64,000 bases of DNA from Lolium rigidum (GCF_022539505.1 NC_061514.1:338813090-338877089); one strand, 5' to 3'. Shown: positions 22,761-36,499, numbered from the stretch's first letter. The notes: generated from the letters alone by a model not told the origin. Made by a program: numbers and translations.

Positions 22761-23288
22761 AAAGTTCTAGGTACATAATATACAAGAGTACAAATACAGC
22801 TAAAATATAAGCTAGAATATAAACTGCAAACACAAGTATTAACTACAGCAACAAACAAACAACAAAGTACAATTCGAATACGGGAAAATAACATCTACAT
22901 AACTTGAGGGAAACATAGCAATGAATAGTTAGTGTCTCACAGTCACAATAAAGAGGTAAGTACATCAGGAAGCAAATATCAAGTACGTAAGACATAAGAG
23001 TACAACTACAGAAAAATATATGCCAGAAAAAGGAAACCACAGATGTTCAACACAAGGTGACAGTACAAAACAGGAGATTCTTGGGTTCACTTACAAATAG
23101 TAAAAGCACAAACTAAAATATAAATAGAACCATAACGGAGAATCAATGATACTGTCGGAATACAAACACAGAAACATGTTTCTTTCCGAAATGGTTTGTA
23201 TCTCCTTATCGAGCAACATTCACCGTCTTGCATGCTTTCTCATTATATCAATGACTCGCATGCATTTTCTTTGCATTACCTTGGAAAG

Positions 23289-26200
23289 TTAGCATATAGA
23301 ACGCCACTGCTCATGCAGCTTGATAACATCATTCCGCAATTAACAAATGAAAATTATATCCAGCACCAACAATTACATATGCAAAGAAAAATATAGACAA
23401 AGACTTACTTCTCTTATCTTATGCCGGAAACCACCGCAATGTTGAAGAATTACTTTCATAGCTTGAGGTCCAGAGTCGTTCCTAAAAACAGCTTTTGAGT
23501 AAGATCAAGAAAATAAAACTATATGGATTACCACGGAACAAAACAAAGACACATAGAAACACACTCGATAAATACAATCTCTTAAAATTTTACTTACTCA
23601 TTGATGTTGTCGAAACAATTTGGGCAGGCATCACTCGAAAGTTATAAATATCATAATGCTCAGAGTAATATGCTGCTGTATAAGCCTTCTTGAAGTTATC
23701 AATAACAGTCATTGCAATATTTTCTGCTATAGTAGCATCATAATAAGGACAATATGTCTCAAATCGCAGTCGGGCGAAATTAGCGACAACCACAATCCAA
23801 AAGTGATTATCTCTAACAGGAAGAATTACCTGAAAAACAACCAAATTTTTAAAATACCTAAAAAAAATAAAACTAAAAGGACAAATTTAATTTTTAAAAT
23901 ACAAAAAATCAAACAGCTTGCACAAGAGTTGAAATAGCAAGTTGAAACCAAATTCAATTATAAAACATCAAAGGAAAACTTGTGGCATACTAGACAATGT
24001 ATATATTCAAGATACAAATATCATAAAAACAAAATACTCACAACATCAAAGTGATATATCCCGCAGGGTAAATTAGGCTCCATAATGTAATTCTTCAAAG
24101 TGCGTTCGGATCAGCACCCAATTCCTCGAATGCCCTCTAGCAGAGTAGAGAGAGAAAAAAAACACATTTTACCATTCTCGCCAAACAATTATCCATAAAA
24201 AAAGTAGAAAATATCCCTATTTAATAAAAAAAAAAGAGTAAAAACTTACTACACTCTCACTATACATTATGTACTTTAGGCACTCGGGGACGCCGTTGAT
24301 TAAATAAGACACCGTTGTCATATCGCTTCTTCCATTACAAGTGGCAGCAAATACATTCATAACGTAGTCATGAACATAACCACCAGGTTGCATTAATAAC
24401 CCAAAATTTCTGTGAGTGGCCCATCTTCCTCTTGTCTCAACAATTCTTGGGCTGCACAACGAAACAAAATCACAACATAGCAAAAAGATTATTTAAAATG
24501 ATTAAATAAAATGGAAAACCAGTGGCATAAAATAGTAGGATACCTTCTTCCAAATTGCGCTCGGTAAATACTTTCGCACCCACTCCATCATATCAATCTC
24601 AGCCTCGCGTCGAATCTCTAATTGAGAGGAAGGGGCGATGATTTCCATGATGCAAAGGTTGACTTTGTGAAAGCCCTGCTGTTGATCCTCTATTATATGT
24701 GCCTTGTGACAGACTCGTGTTAAATCGTACCTGCTGCTCACCATAATTCCTCCGGTGATACTGCGGCGTAGCACAAACACGTGGGGACCGAATCATGAAT
24801 TCCGGAAAGGGAGTAACCACATAACCAGCGTTCCCACCCACATCTTCATCGTCATGTTGGCTACTATTATACCTTCCTGCACTTTGAGAGCTCTGAAAAT
24901 TTTGCTGCCCAAGCGTGTTGTAAGAGCTGTTATGACCAGTGTTGTAAGAGCTCTGAAGAGAAGACGCTTCATAAGGAATAGATCTCTCATGTCTATAACC
25001 AGCAAACCCAGTGTTAAAACCAGACACAGATATTGTCCTTCCAGTGTGTTTATCGCTTGCAAAGAAGAATGATTTGACAGGTGCAAACCATCAATGTTAG
25101 AAATAATAGCTTGGGAGGCAGTGAGGGTCTCGCGAAATTAACAGCTCCTTCGCCCTCCATGGAATGTTCTTCCATTTCGATCACGGAGAATGCCCCGATA
25201 ACCGGATGACAATACAAAGTTGCGATGGCTGCGACATACCAGGGACTCCGTCTAGATACTGGTGTTGAGTACCGGATGGCATACAAACACTTCCAACAGT
25301 GCACCAAATGTTCAGCCATCAAGACATCTGAGGGTGATGAATATGAAAATTTCTTCATTGCAAGCGTTTTCGTCCTCTCAATCCTTTCTATTTCTTCCCG
25401 TGCGTAAGGTTCATCCAACGGGTCACATGGAACAATATAACTAGTTTGGTCTGCTCCACTTGCCATCTTTGAGCTACCCTCCTCCAAGACAGTACATCTT
25501 TTGTTTCTTCGCGACGAGTCATGCTGGAAACCGTGAGACTCAGATGAATTTCTCTTCGAAGACGGGGGTAGAAGAGAATCTTCAAGACCAGTAGCTGGAT
25601 TATTAGAAGTGGAAACCTTAGCACGCTCATCAGCAAAAGTAGTGGGATTAATTGGAGGTTCTGCACCTGTAGTGCAATAAGATTGAGTTTCAACTCGCTG
25701 ACCTTCTTGCCAATTTGTTTAACTTCAACTCGTTGGATCGTTAGAATTACCGGATGAGCCATCTTTGCAACCTACTCTATCAGCGTTAACACAAGCCAAA
25801 GAGTCGGCCTTGCAGGTTTTCGTAGTAGCACCTGAAGAACACGCAGCTGAGCCACTCCCTTTGCTAGTGGACTCAGGAAAACAAAGGACAACTTCATTTC
25901 CTACAACTGCATCAACTTGTTTAACATTGTCAAGCACCTTCAGGGGGGTCACAGAGGGCACGTTTAACCTCTCACCAACTCGCGCTCTTACCAGAGATCT
26001 AAGGCAACCAAGCAGTTGCAAGTTTCAGAAGCAAGAGGACTATTCAAAAGTCCACAACAGTTGCAAATAACTCCTTTCTGGACAAGCAAATCCAAAGCTC
26101 CTTCGGATGGGAGTATTGATGGAAGATCCTCCACAACGCGATCAAGATACGCTTCGAGATTCAAGAGATACTCCTTATACAATGCATTTGGCGTGTATTT

Positions 26201-28210
26201 GCAATTAATGGGAATGAGCTGTTGAAGCAACCTAATCTGTTTATAAACATTCCGACTAATCGGCATGATTTGCTCACGCCACATGTCATCGCACATCTCA
26301 AGCATTAGTAGCAATACCCTTATTCCCGTTCTCGCTTTCGGCAAGCCGTATGTTTGGTCATTCAATACGGAGACTTCTTGATTTGATTCAGTTCTAACGG
26401 CGGATGGGCTATCACCCGTTCCATTCGAGCGGTATATATGATCAAAATCATTGAGTATACCTGCATAATTCGCCATATTACCGAACCACGGCCTTGAACA
26501 AGAACCACCCTGTTTATCTTCGGATGCGCAAAATCTTCGTTCATTATAGTGGCTCGCAAGCCGCAAAACATTGGCAATCTTAATGTTGATGATTGGCTGA
26601 ATTGCGAAAATATTTCAAAGTACAAGCCCCGCTGAATTTCTTTCGAGTCATCGATAGCCTGTTGCAAAATCAAAAACAAAACAAAACAAAAAATTAGTAA
26701 TTGCAGACAATTACTTCAAAATATAAAACATTACACTACAGATGTCAATTAAAACAGAACATCACAATAAACGTACGAACGGACGCATCACAGGCTTCAC
26801 AAAGGAGCAAAGAAACGTCTCGAGACCGGGATGCAGATCTCCAATACGTAAAGTGGAAGACCCACTCGATGAAACGGAGTACGTCTCACATCCTTCAGCC
26901 TAATTATAACACACACAAAGAAAAATAAAAAACACAGCTTCGGGACAACACATAAACATAAAATTTTAAAACATGTATTGCTCATCATCGATAATAAAAT
27001 ACACTAACCGGTATTTCGCCATAGGTTCCATCCTCCGCTGAAACCAAGTCAAGTTTTTCAAATTCACTAACCGTGAATCGAATCCCATACGCTAATTCTT
27101 GGAACAACACTAGCAAGCTCTTTGACTTTTATATCAAGATATTCTAAGTAAGTCATCTACAAAGAACAACAAAGCAAAAAAAAATCAGGCACTCAGATAG
27201 AATTAATCAATAACATGACAACAAGAAACTGTTGAGAAACTAAAGAAGTTACTAACCGCGAGGAACTACCAAGCAACCACAGAGGGCACCCTGTAGACCA
27301 CAATCAACGAACGTTTTCATGGAAACTGAAAGTTTCTGAAACACTGCTGTAGACCAGTCATACGTGCGGATTTCCTCAGAAGGACCCTCAAGTGCTAAAA
27401 GGTAGTCAGGACTGACACACTCATACGTCGTTGGACATAGAAATGCAGTAATACAGAACATCATCCAATATATCTTGAAATCTTCCTCTTCCAAGTCAGA
27501 AGACAGCATATTCATTAGCTCATTTATAGTTGGGGTACTGCCTTCACAGCATGAACGATTCCTAACAACATCCCCGAATTGCTCACCGCACTTGATAGGG
27601 ATGCGCCGTCCTCCAATTGGTGTGCCTAATACCTTATGGACACACAAGTGCATTGAAAGCAAAGTCAAAGCCATTCTTGAACACAAACATCCTTTTTGAA
27701 GCAACATAGTTGCTGACAATCCAAGCAACAAAAGCCCTTGGTATCTCTTCAAGACGAATATCAAGGAGAGATTCTTGACCTATATCAGCAACATAACCCC
27801 TTTGTTTGGGGCTAAGGGACTTGCAAACAGAAATGAACTTTGGAAGGCTAAGTTTTGTACTAAATTCTGATGAACCATTAGGCATAGATCCAGAACCGGA
27901 AAACAGTAAAACAATAACACATAAACACATGATCATGACATGAAAATAAACCACAAGCATGAACAAACATATTTAGGAATAACAAACAATCTAAACTAAC
28001 CAAGATTTTCTCAATCAGTGCAGCTCAATTTTTTCAAGATTAGCGCATACTTTCTTCTCCATCCCGATCCTATCCCGCTCAAGCTGGTCACGCACCATGA
28101 ATTCCCGAGTCACCATCTCAGTACCATCAACGGAAAAAGACTCGCGTATCGTATAATCGAGGGGTGACCTCATCTTCACCATCACGAGGTACAGCAGCTT
28201 CGTCATCCAT
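23289..28210 (-). pseudogene. Ulp1/C48-like gene U2 with DUF1985-type N-terminus, nucleophile Cys replaced by Ser
   Basis: Large multi-exon minus-strand gene. The N-terminal part (about 27950-27252) reads FISVCKSLSPKQRGYV, LEEIPRAFVAWIVSNY and HKVLGTPIGGRRIP, the layout of plant transposon ULP-like proteins with a DUF1985-type domain. A middle region (26.6-24.6 kb) is long, polar and low-complexity. The protease part has PRIVETRGRWATHRNFG (about 24400), then VRDNHFWIVVVANF (about 23810) with the His, then the exon NDSGPQAMKVILQHC (about 23480), where the family has DCG. The nucleophile codon at 23472-23474 is therefore Ser. The last exon ends QWRSIC with a stop at 23289. A one-base frame break near 27650 splits the DUF1985-like block, so the gene is probably a pseudogene. 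Exon limits in the middle are uncertain. Confidence 0.6.
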
Positions 28211-28309
28211 TGAACAACGCAGGCTACGAGAAAACAACGAGAACTCACAAAACCAGCCGAAAAATCCACGGGGCTCTTTATTGAGAACCCGCCGCCTACA
28301 TTCAACAAT

Positions 28310-28720
28310 CGAAGAAAGAAATCAAACGATAAATAGGGTTAGGAAGCATTCCAGCACGAGAGGTTTCGAAAAACAGATCTGAGATGGGGGCGCAAACGTA
28401 CGAAGAGGCCAAGAGGGAGGAAGAAGATGGCTCACGGGATCAATGAATGACGGCAAAAATTACGGGAACGCCACAGAAGAAAAATTGGGAAAGAGAAATA
28501 GAACCAATCATCCCATCCACAGTCCCACATGTCATCCACGCAAAAGGAATCATCAGAAAAACGAGGACCCACATGTCATACTAAAACATCAACTCCCATT
28601 TTAATGACATGTGCTGGCCCACAAATACAGGTGAAGAAATATATTGGAGATAGATATCTTAACAAATCCTCCACTTCTGGTGGACAACAGGATCACGCTT
28701 TCCATCCCTTTCTCTCTCAT
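28310..28720. promoter_or_regulatory. Divergent spacer between U2 and plus-strand genes
   Basis: Some 400 bases between the 5' side of U2 (minus) and the first plus-strand candidate exons. No ORF worth keeping. The repeated CCCACATGTCAT words near 28527-28585 and 28605 are of mild interest. By position it could be a bidirectional promoter; no TATA box is clear. Confidence 0.3.
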
Positions 28721-29231
28721 CAACAGATTCAAAATTCAAATCAAGATCCAGACGAGAGGAACGACGGAGCCACCAAGGAAGACGAAGGAAGACGAACCAC
28801 CACGAACTCAAGGTAAACATCTAAATTCCAGATTCGAAGATTTGAAACGTTGTATACCGTACCCCGATTTTTCTCGTTCGACATCTGGAACCCCATCCAC
28901 GACTAACATGTATTTCGGTCAATCGCAATTTTCCATCTAACTTTTTTTCCAACGATTCAAAATTCGAACATGCAGACAACATCAACGCAAAGGAACAAAC
29001 AAGGGATGAGAGAATTAGGCAACGTGCACAAGTACATCCGATAGGAATATCCACATAGGTAAAATTCACCAGGTTTCTTTTTCATTGGTTCTGAATCTAA
29101 AGAGTCACAGACTAACCACTCAAACAAGTGGCACTAAATAAGTTCAAACACCGGGTACTCATCAAAAGTAATCGTAAATTCAAACTTGCACATTTGCTTC
29201 TGAATACTTTTCAAAAGTAGCAGTCTAACTT

Positions 29232-29546
29232 CTCAACCTTCCACGCTTGCTCTTCATACTCATGGACTTCAACACTTCATACTCGTGCAGAGCTGGAGAA
29301 GAAAAAAGAGAGACATCAGAGAAGATGGATGAAACATGGGCACAACAGAACAAGGATGAAGAACAACCAATATTGTGGTTGAACAAGCTGCCTCCTGGAG
29401 TCAAGATACCACTAACCGCAGTAACGTATGGCAAAAGTTGCAAAAATGGTAAAACTTACCGAAATCTACTCTACTTACAAGCACCTCCTCGTTATGATAT
29501 AGTGCTAAACTTTGTGGTGTCGGGAAGTACTAAATCACCATACTAA
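29232..29546 (+). pseudogene. Hypothetical plus-strand ORF in MULE
   Basis: Open frame of about 99 codons from 29247, with an acidic start (RETSEKMDETWAQQNKDEEQ) and then ILWLNKLPPGVKIPLTAVTY. It is protein-like but unrecognised. It could be an exon of the gene that leads to the transposase, because AG/GT sites and further short exons follow downstream. Low confidence. Confidence 0.3.
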
Positions 29547-29971
29547 CAAATACTAGTAACACTGCATGGAGAAAACAGACTAACGAGTGTAGCAAGTACA
29601 GAACTACCAGTCTCGTGCCTATAATGATCAGGAAAAACTAACTATTCATATCAAGAAGTACTAGTAACATTTGCAAGGAAAAACAATTTCCATGCTGTCA
29701 AACAAAAGCAACAGTATTAGGATGCCTATGTTGTTCAAAGAGTACTAACCCATAGTATTAAGAAGCATTAGAAACAGTTCCTGTGCAATAACAGATCTTC
29801 CTCATGTCGACAGTGTACACAAGTACTAGTACTATGCCTATAATATAACTTTATTGTGGTTTATTTTGTAATGTTATCATATATCTTTATTTAAAATGTA
29901 CACAACATAAACTATATTTCTTTTGTTTTTGACATGCATGTACAAAATAATTTATATTCAATTTTTTTCAG

Positions 29972-31400
29972 GCAAGAATACACACGTGGAGGAATAAAAG
30001 GGAGAAAATGCAACAAAATAAACTTAAACAAGCTGAGTCACAGTACAGAGTGCAGTGTGCTCACCTTAAACGATCTCTAATAGAAGTAAAGAAGGAAGAA
30101 GCTTCCAAACAACAGCTCGACAATGGAATTGGATAGAGAGACGAAGGAAAAAATTGCTAACCTCTCGAGAAAATCAATCAAGTATGCGCCCTCCTACGCT
30201 TGTTCAAGAGAGCATCCTTCCCTGCTTGCAAGCAACATCAAATCAAATCAATCGCAAAAGTTCACAACGAAGGTTGGTAAAATTAATTACTAGACATGGC
30301 ACCAAAAATTCACTACTAGATTTTATTGAATCAATTTAACAAATATACTTAAAATTGATTATTTTCTGAGATGGTAATATTATTGACTCGTCAATCTTCT
30401 TACAGGATGCCAATGGCACCAATTTGAGACAAAAGCATCACGAAGAAACAGGAAAGCATAATTATGTGTCAAGAACAAGTAGCCGTAGCAGCTCAACTGC
30501 ACCAACGGAAAAATACATGCAAAGAAAATCATCAAGTTATGAGGTAAGTAACAAATCTTACACAAGCAAAGTACAAAATCAAAAACATTTTTAGGATAAA
30601 TACTAACAATTATTTATCCATTTCTCAGGGTTTATTCAAAGAAATCGAGGACTATGATATGTCTGACGATCAAGCTAGTAGACAAGCACGACACCTCCCA
30701 ACAACAATCTCAACAAAACAAAGAAGACATCAAGAAGGCATGTAGATTACAGTTAATCAACAATTCTCGCAATGACCAGAAAAGTATCTGTGATTCAAAA
30801 ATTGCCTGACAAAAATAATTTATATCCAATTTACAGGAGGTCTACAAGCAACCGGACAAGAATGAAACAACATACAAGACCAAGCAAAGCAGCTATGGTA
30901 TACCGCATAAACAGAATGACAGGAAAACACACAAGCAACCAATACCAGAAAAAATTATCAAGGTACAATTCAAGAATTTATACAAGATAAATGATGATTA
31001 TGCATTATGGAGAAACATCAGTAAACCAGGAATCTAACACAAAGTTTACTTGGTTTACTTATTTGCAGGAAATGAAGTTTGCCACAGCCAACACCAACTC
31101 CAGTGATAGCACAACAAGCAATACAAAGGTAGTAACTACATGTATGTATTTATAATTACAAATTACATTTAAAATAATGCATTAAATTTTTTTTGTATAC
31201 CTTTAATTTACAGGAAACATATGAAGCATACACATGTACAGAAACATCGGGAAACAAAATCATCGATCAGCAGGTACGTACTTTTGATTTCAAAAACAGT
31301 ACACACTTTGTTATATGTGGAAATAAACATTAAAATATCTAAACATCTCGGAACACCATCTTACAAAAACTCGATGCACAATATGAATGTTATGAATTCA
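29972..31400 (+). other. Series of short candidate exons upstream of the transposase
   Basis: Between T-rich stretches ending in CAG and GTAAGT-like sites lie short open pieces rich in Lys, Gln, Ser and Thr. One near 29973-30140 is helical (KREKMQQNKLKQAESQ); others lie near 30405-30545, 30630-30740, 30836-30960, 31070-31130 and 31215-31275. They may form an N-terminal extension of the transposase gene or a separate gene. 29550-29970 has no feature apart from scattered GTAC words. Splicing cannot be confirmed by eye. Confidence 0.35.
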
Positions 31401-33848
31401 GGAATACAGAGAAATGGGAAGTACGGACGAAGAAACAAGTGCCTCAAAGGAAACAAATCAAAAAGAAGCTTATTCATCATCGCAGAAACACAGCACAGGA
31501 GAATCAAACTCGCCCTCGGAGGAACAAGCTACCAAACAAGAAACAAAAGAAGAACTGAAGGATGATGATCCAGAAATAAATCCACATCCTCCAACACAGA
31601 TGACCACCCAGCAGTTGAAGAGATTATCAGTGCAGCTATACCAAAGGAAGGTGCCCGTTTCAAAACAAGAGACGATGCATTCTATAGATACGTTCTGTAT
31701 GCAAGAAAGGAAGGATTTGCAGTGAAGAAGTTCAGCAGCAAGAGATCAGGAAAAAACGGAGAAATTTACATGCAAATGTTTGCATGTAACAAGGAAGGAT
31801 GCACAAACACAGATGCCGAACCATCGTCGCACAGAGAACAAACATACTATCGAAGACCGGCCGTAAAGCACAGTATAATTGTAAGAGAATTTGATGGATA
31901 CTCGGTACATCAAGAAGGTTCACTTAGAACACAACCACCCGCTGGAACCAACAGACTATCTCATTAGTTTGCACACTCGTCACAAAAGGATGACCGATCT
32001 CGACAGAGATTAATTCATCTACTACGGATGGGACGTTCGCCACCAAGGAAGATGATGTTAATCTTCCTGGTCGATCGCAGGGAAATTCCGTGGAATACCC
32101 TTCGATGCCGTTGATCTAAGCAACATAAAGAGTCAACAACAACAAATAGAGAAGGACCATGACATCCGTAAGTGCTCGGAACGCTTCAAGACACTCCAGA
32201 AAACAAGACTCGGCTTCTATCATGCCATGGAAATAGACAGCGAAAAAGAGTTCGGAGCCTGTTTTGGATGGACGCAATGTGCGTAATGAACTACAAGCTG
32301 TTCGGTGACTACATATCTTTCGACACAACTTTCAAGCACAAATAAGTATGGCTTACCATTTGTTCCTATAGTTGGGGTGAACAATCATGGCTCCACAAGA
32401 TCTGTTTGCCGTTGCTCGCTAAAGGATCAAACAACGGATACATTTATATGGGTACTCGGAAACATTTGTTCAGGCCATGGGTGGAAAAGAACCAAAGACA
32501 ATAACAACAGACCAGGACAAGGCAATGAAGAAAGCAATAAAAACAGTTCTAAAGTCCACAACACACAGGAACTGCTACTACCACATCGTGACCAAGATGA
32601 GCCAGAAAGAGAGCACCTTCTTTGCAAAAAACACAGGACTGTCGGAAATGCTAATGTACATTGCAAAGAACGCATTCACACCAGCTGAGTTCGAAATGGG
32701 ATGGAATAAAGTGATAGAGGATTACAATGCTAGCGGAGAAGAACACCTAAGCAAGTTATTCAGGATAAGACACAGGTGGGTACCAGCATACTTCATGGAT
32801 AAATTTTACCCATTCTCATCAAGCACAGGAAGGAGCGAGAGCACAAATAACATGTGGAAATGCTATAGCCAGCACACAGACACGATAACAATGTTCCTTG
32901 AACAATATGAGGTCATACAAGACAAGTGTTTATCTCGCTCCTGGACAAGAAGAAGCTCACATCAACACCGAAAACAGCAAAATTAGTAACAAGACATCCG
33001 TTTGAGAAGCAAGCTCTTGAACAATTCACAAATGACATATTCGAGAAGTTCCAGCATTGAGATCACAAACAACACGGCATTCAAGGTAGATGGATCACTT
33101 GAACTCTGGTCGCCACTCGCGGCTGAAAAGAATAGTGAAATGCTACAACCACATGGAATTCAAAAGGGAGTTGTTTGACGTCACATTTGACGATGAAAAA
33201 AAAACTTCATGTGTTCCCGCAAAAAGATGCAGAGGGATGGTATACATTGCTGCCATGTAATAAAAGCAATGGTTCACATGGAGATCAATGATTTGCCGAG
33301 AGAGTTTTGTGATTAAAAGATGGAGAAAAGACATAGACATGGAACTCGCAACATTAGGAAATGTCGCAGATGCTTCTTGCGGAGACGAAACACTAAAGTT
33401 TGCCGTGTGATGAGCCATATGGCAGAACTTTGCAACAAAGCGTGCCCAAATGACAAAGCATACAATGTCATGATTCAGGTGTATGCGTGATATGGAAACA
33501 AAAGTGCTGGCAGCAATAAGAGAAGATGAAGGAGCTAAAAAACTTCACGATGAAGAAACAGTATCAACGAAACATTGCGTGACCCACCAATGTCCGACGA
33601 AGAGGAACAAAAAGAGGGGACAGAATGATGCCAGGTTCGAAAAAAGACAGAAAACTAGACAAATAAAATGCGGATACCGCAAGAAATCAGGTCACAACAA
33701 AACAGGATGTGGAGAATCGAAAGCAAAAATTGCAGCAGAGGCAGCACAGGCAGCAGCACAAGCAAGCAGCAGCAGAAGCAGCAGCATCACAGGAAAGATA
33801 TACAAGCAATACAACACAGAATCAATCAAGCAACAGACACACAAATAA
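31401..33848 (+). pseudogene. FAR1/MURA-type transposase pseudogene
   Basis: Transposase of the Mutator superfamily, FAR1/FHY3-like class, needed for cutting and joining the element ends. Domains in order: an acidic Ser-rich lead; FAR1 DNA-binding domain (31600-31960, ARFKTRDDAFYRYVLYARKE, with EHNHPLEP in another frame); DDE catalytic core with GDYISFDTTF (first Asp, about 32310), GVNNHG, then EPKTITTDQDKAMKKAI (second Asp, about 32505) and EFEMGWNKVIEDYN (candidate Glu, about 32690); a SWIM-like zinc site RDGIHCCHVIKAM followed by IKRWRKDIDMEL (33180-33350); and a C-terminal knuckle CGYRKKSGHNKTGC lacking its second Cys. At least six frame breaks separate these parts, so it should be inactive. 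It is the only transposase seen in the giant MULE. Confidence 0.85.
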
Positions 33849-34219
33849 CGATAATAACACAACAGAGAGAACAACACAACCAGGAAACACTTACGGTATG
33901 TACTACCACAACGGAAGAATAAGATGCAACATGGAATATCTAGTATTTGGTACAAAAAACACATTAACAAGGTAAGTGTGCCCATGAAGTTTCTTTGTCA
34001 GTGATGAAAACCTACTGATGCAAATAATCTGCTTTTTCCTACAAATTAACATAAATTTAAAATATATTTATTTGCAGAGGTCGACGATGAACAAAGGATA
34101 TCAAAAGGAGAGCAACAAAAGTAGGAATCACTCAAGGAGGAAGCCACAGGAATTTTTAAAATATATGATACAGACAATGGAATGAATATGTAATGTTGTT
34201 ATCTACTTATTTAGTACAA

Positions 34220-36274
34220 TCAAGTTAACTCCATTGACTTCACTGGAGAAATAAGATTAACAATTACAAACCAGTACTTACTTTTGAATTCTTCGATCTT
34301 TTCACGTACGAAACTTGCCAAATATTCAGGAGAATCATAAGTGAGCATCATTCCGGTGAAGAACTGTCGAAAACTTTCGATGTCAGCCTGAAAAACACGA
34401 AACAACACAATGGTTAATCATCTTAAACGAAAAAATGCACAAAAATTCAGAATGCACAAGCCCAGAATGAAAAAGTTCACAACTACCAAACAAAAAGATG
34501 TACAAGTACTAAAAAGTACAATTGACATGTACTATTATACAGTGAACAAGTACTAAAAACCTGACTTAAATACTATTGAATAAAAGTATGTACACAACAC
34601 ATTACCTACCTTGAATACATTTGGGTAAAAATTAGCCTTGAATATCCAAATAAACCTCATTGCATAGATACCACAGTCACGCCTCGCGCTTGTCCTAATG
34701 GTCAAAAAGAAAGAAAAAACTAAATCCAAACACAGTAAACAAAATAAAATCATAGATCACATTAAGAAAAGATGATTACTCTGAACAAGAAGGGGTGCCG
34801 CAAACTTTTATCTTGAACGATGAGATATTTAATCCCTCGACACCATGAAGATGACTGTAAAGTTTCTTGAATGATTTACACTAAAAGAATAAAAAATAAA
34901 AGTTATTGTTGTCATGTGTAAATAACTATTTAATTAGCTAGATTACAACGAAAACCATACAATTCTTTCAGTAGAAGCCATCTGGGATTCTGTCAACTTC
35001 AGTGAGCTAGACACTCTAAATTTCCTGAAATGGAAGTCGACAAAGATAACCCACCAATGGCTGTAATCGCAACAAGTAATGTAGACCTATTTGAAAATAA
35101 ACAATCCCACGAGAAATAAGAAAGCATCCACGATACTTGTAGTAGAAAAAATATAATCGCCAAACAAAACATGAAAAACATGCCTCTTCCCTATCCAAAC
35201 TATAGTACTTCAGATCATGTTCAGCAAAACTTGCAGCTAGATGAATAGGGTCCGCCTCATCCACATCAAGAATATGCTGGAAAAAACAACAAGAAGATGT
35301 TTAAAAAACTAAATGCTAAAAACATTTAGTTAAAAAATAAATAAATCTAAAACATATACACATGACGTACCGCCAAAGAGCTTGGAATAAATAAGAAATC
35401 AAGACCATCATCAACGCACTTAAGAAAAACATCCATAACAGAAGGATCCATGAACCCACCACCCTTCATAGCAAGGTAGAAACTATGCCAGCTGACAGAC
35501 TTACCACCAACTTCAAGTATTTTCTCGGCACTGCAATTGTTAAAAACAACAAGAATAAACATCCGTATATACAAAAATAGATGAAAAATAGATGGAAAAT
35601 TGAATTCCAACGGTTACCCTTCAATGTAATTCATAGGAGCCTCAAGTACATCAGCAAACAACATTCTATGCAAAGCAGTTACAGGGACTTCCTCTTCCCC
35701 AGATAGCTCCTTAAGCTCAAGACAATCATCAGAATCGCCGTCTGCATAGGAATCATACTCCTGAGCCACAGAACTACCTCCAACAACATTTTCAGTTTTA
35801 GGCTCCTTTCCCTTGCGTGTACATGGCCCCGAACCCTCAAGACAACAATCATCAATACAATAATCAGAATCGGTGTCTGCATTGCCATCATCCTTCTGTC
35901 CCACAGAACTACCTCCAACAACATTTCCAGTTTCAGGCTCCTTTCTCTTGCAAGCACATGGCTGCTTCTTCAACTCAATTGACAAAAGAGAAACCATATC
36001 ACGCATCTGATCAACAAGAACATGTCCCGTTCTTATCATCGACGAAGTGAAGAAAGTCTTCCACATTTCTTTCAGCTTAGAACGTAACTGCAAATAAAAA
36101 ACACAATTAAGAATGCAATTTACAATAACACAATAATTAAATATCAAAAGACATAATAAAAAACCTTACATCATTATGAATTTCACCAGGAAACATATCT
36201 GAGATGTGACGATCGACTGCTTCACGAAGATGGTCAGGAATATCCGCACGAGAGTGAAAACCTGGATCTGCCAT
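34220..36274 (-). CDS. Ulp1/C48-like gene U3, intact nine-exon model of 422 residues
   Basis: Ulp1-family protein. Exons, minus strand: 36274-36170, 36087-35618, 35530-35371, 35276-35184, 35086-34961, 34880-34780, 34694-34610, 34387-34282 and 34242-34220. All joins keep phase; one donor is GC (35184/35183), the rest GT-AG. Start MADPGFHSRADIP, stop TGA at 34220. Residues 36-190 form an acidic linker with an internal duplication of about 38 residues around NVVGGSSVGQ / NVVGGSSVAQ. The protease core has YSHWWVIFVDF (His at 286) and RRDCGIYAMRF (Cys at 359). The usual catalytic Asp (ILDS in relatives) aligns with FRVSSS, so it may be lost. The 422-residue open model inside an element with a wrecked transposase suggests constraint or recent arrival. 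It lies at the right end, reading away from the terminus. Confidence 0.8.
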
Positions 36275-36499
36275 CTTCTCCAACCTGAACAAGCAATGGA
36301 GAACACTAAAATTAGTTCAGCTACAATGTGTGCAGCTTATCACTTTCGAAACTACACATCTAAAACGATACGCGCCTTTGGCGCAAATACATCGACAACC
36401 AAACAAACCAAAAGAAAACAACATAATTTACACGCATGCACTGGCGAAGACGTGTAACAGAGCATAACCTTTTCTGCCGCTAAACTCTACAACAAATAG

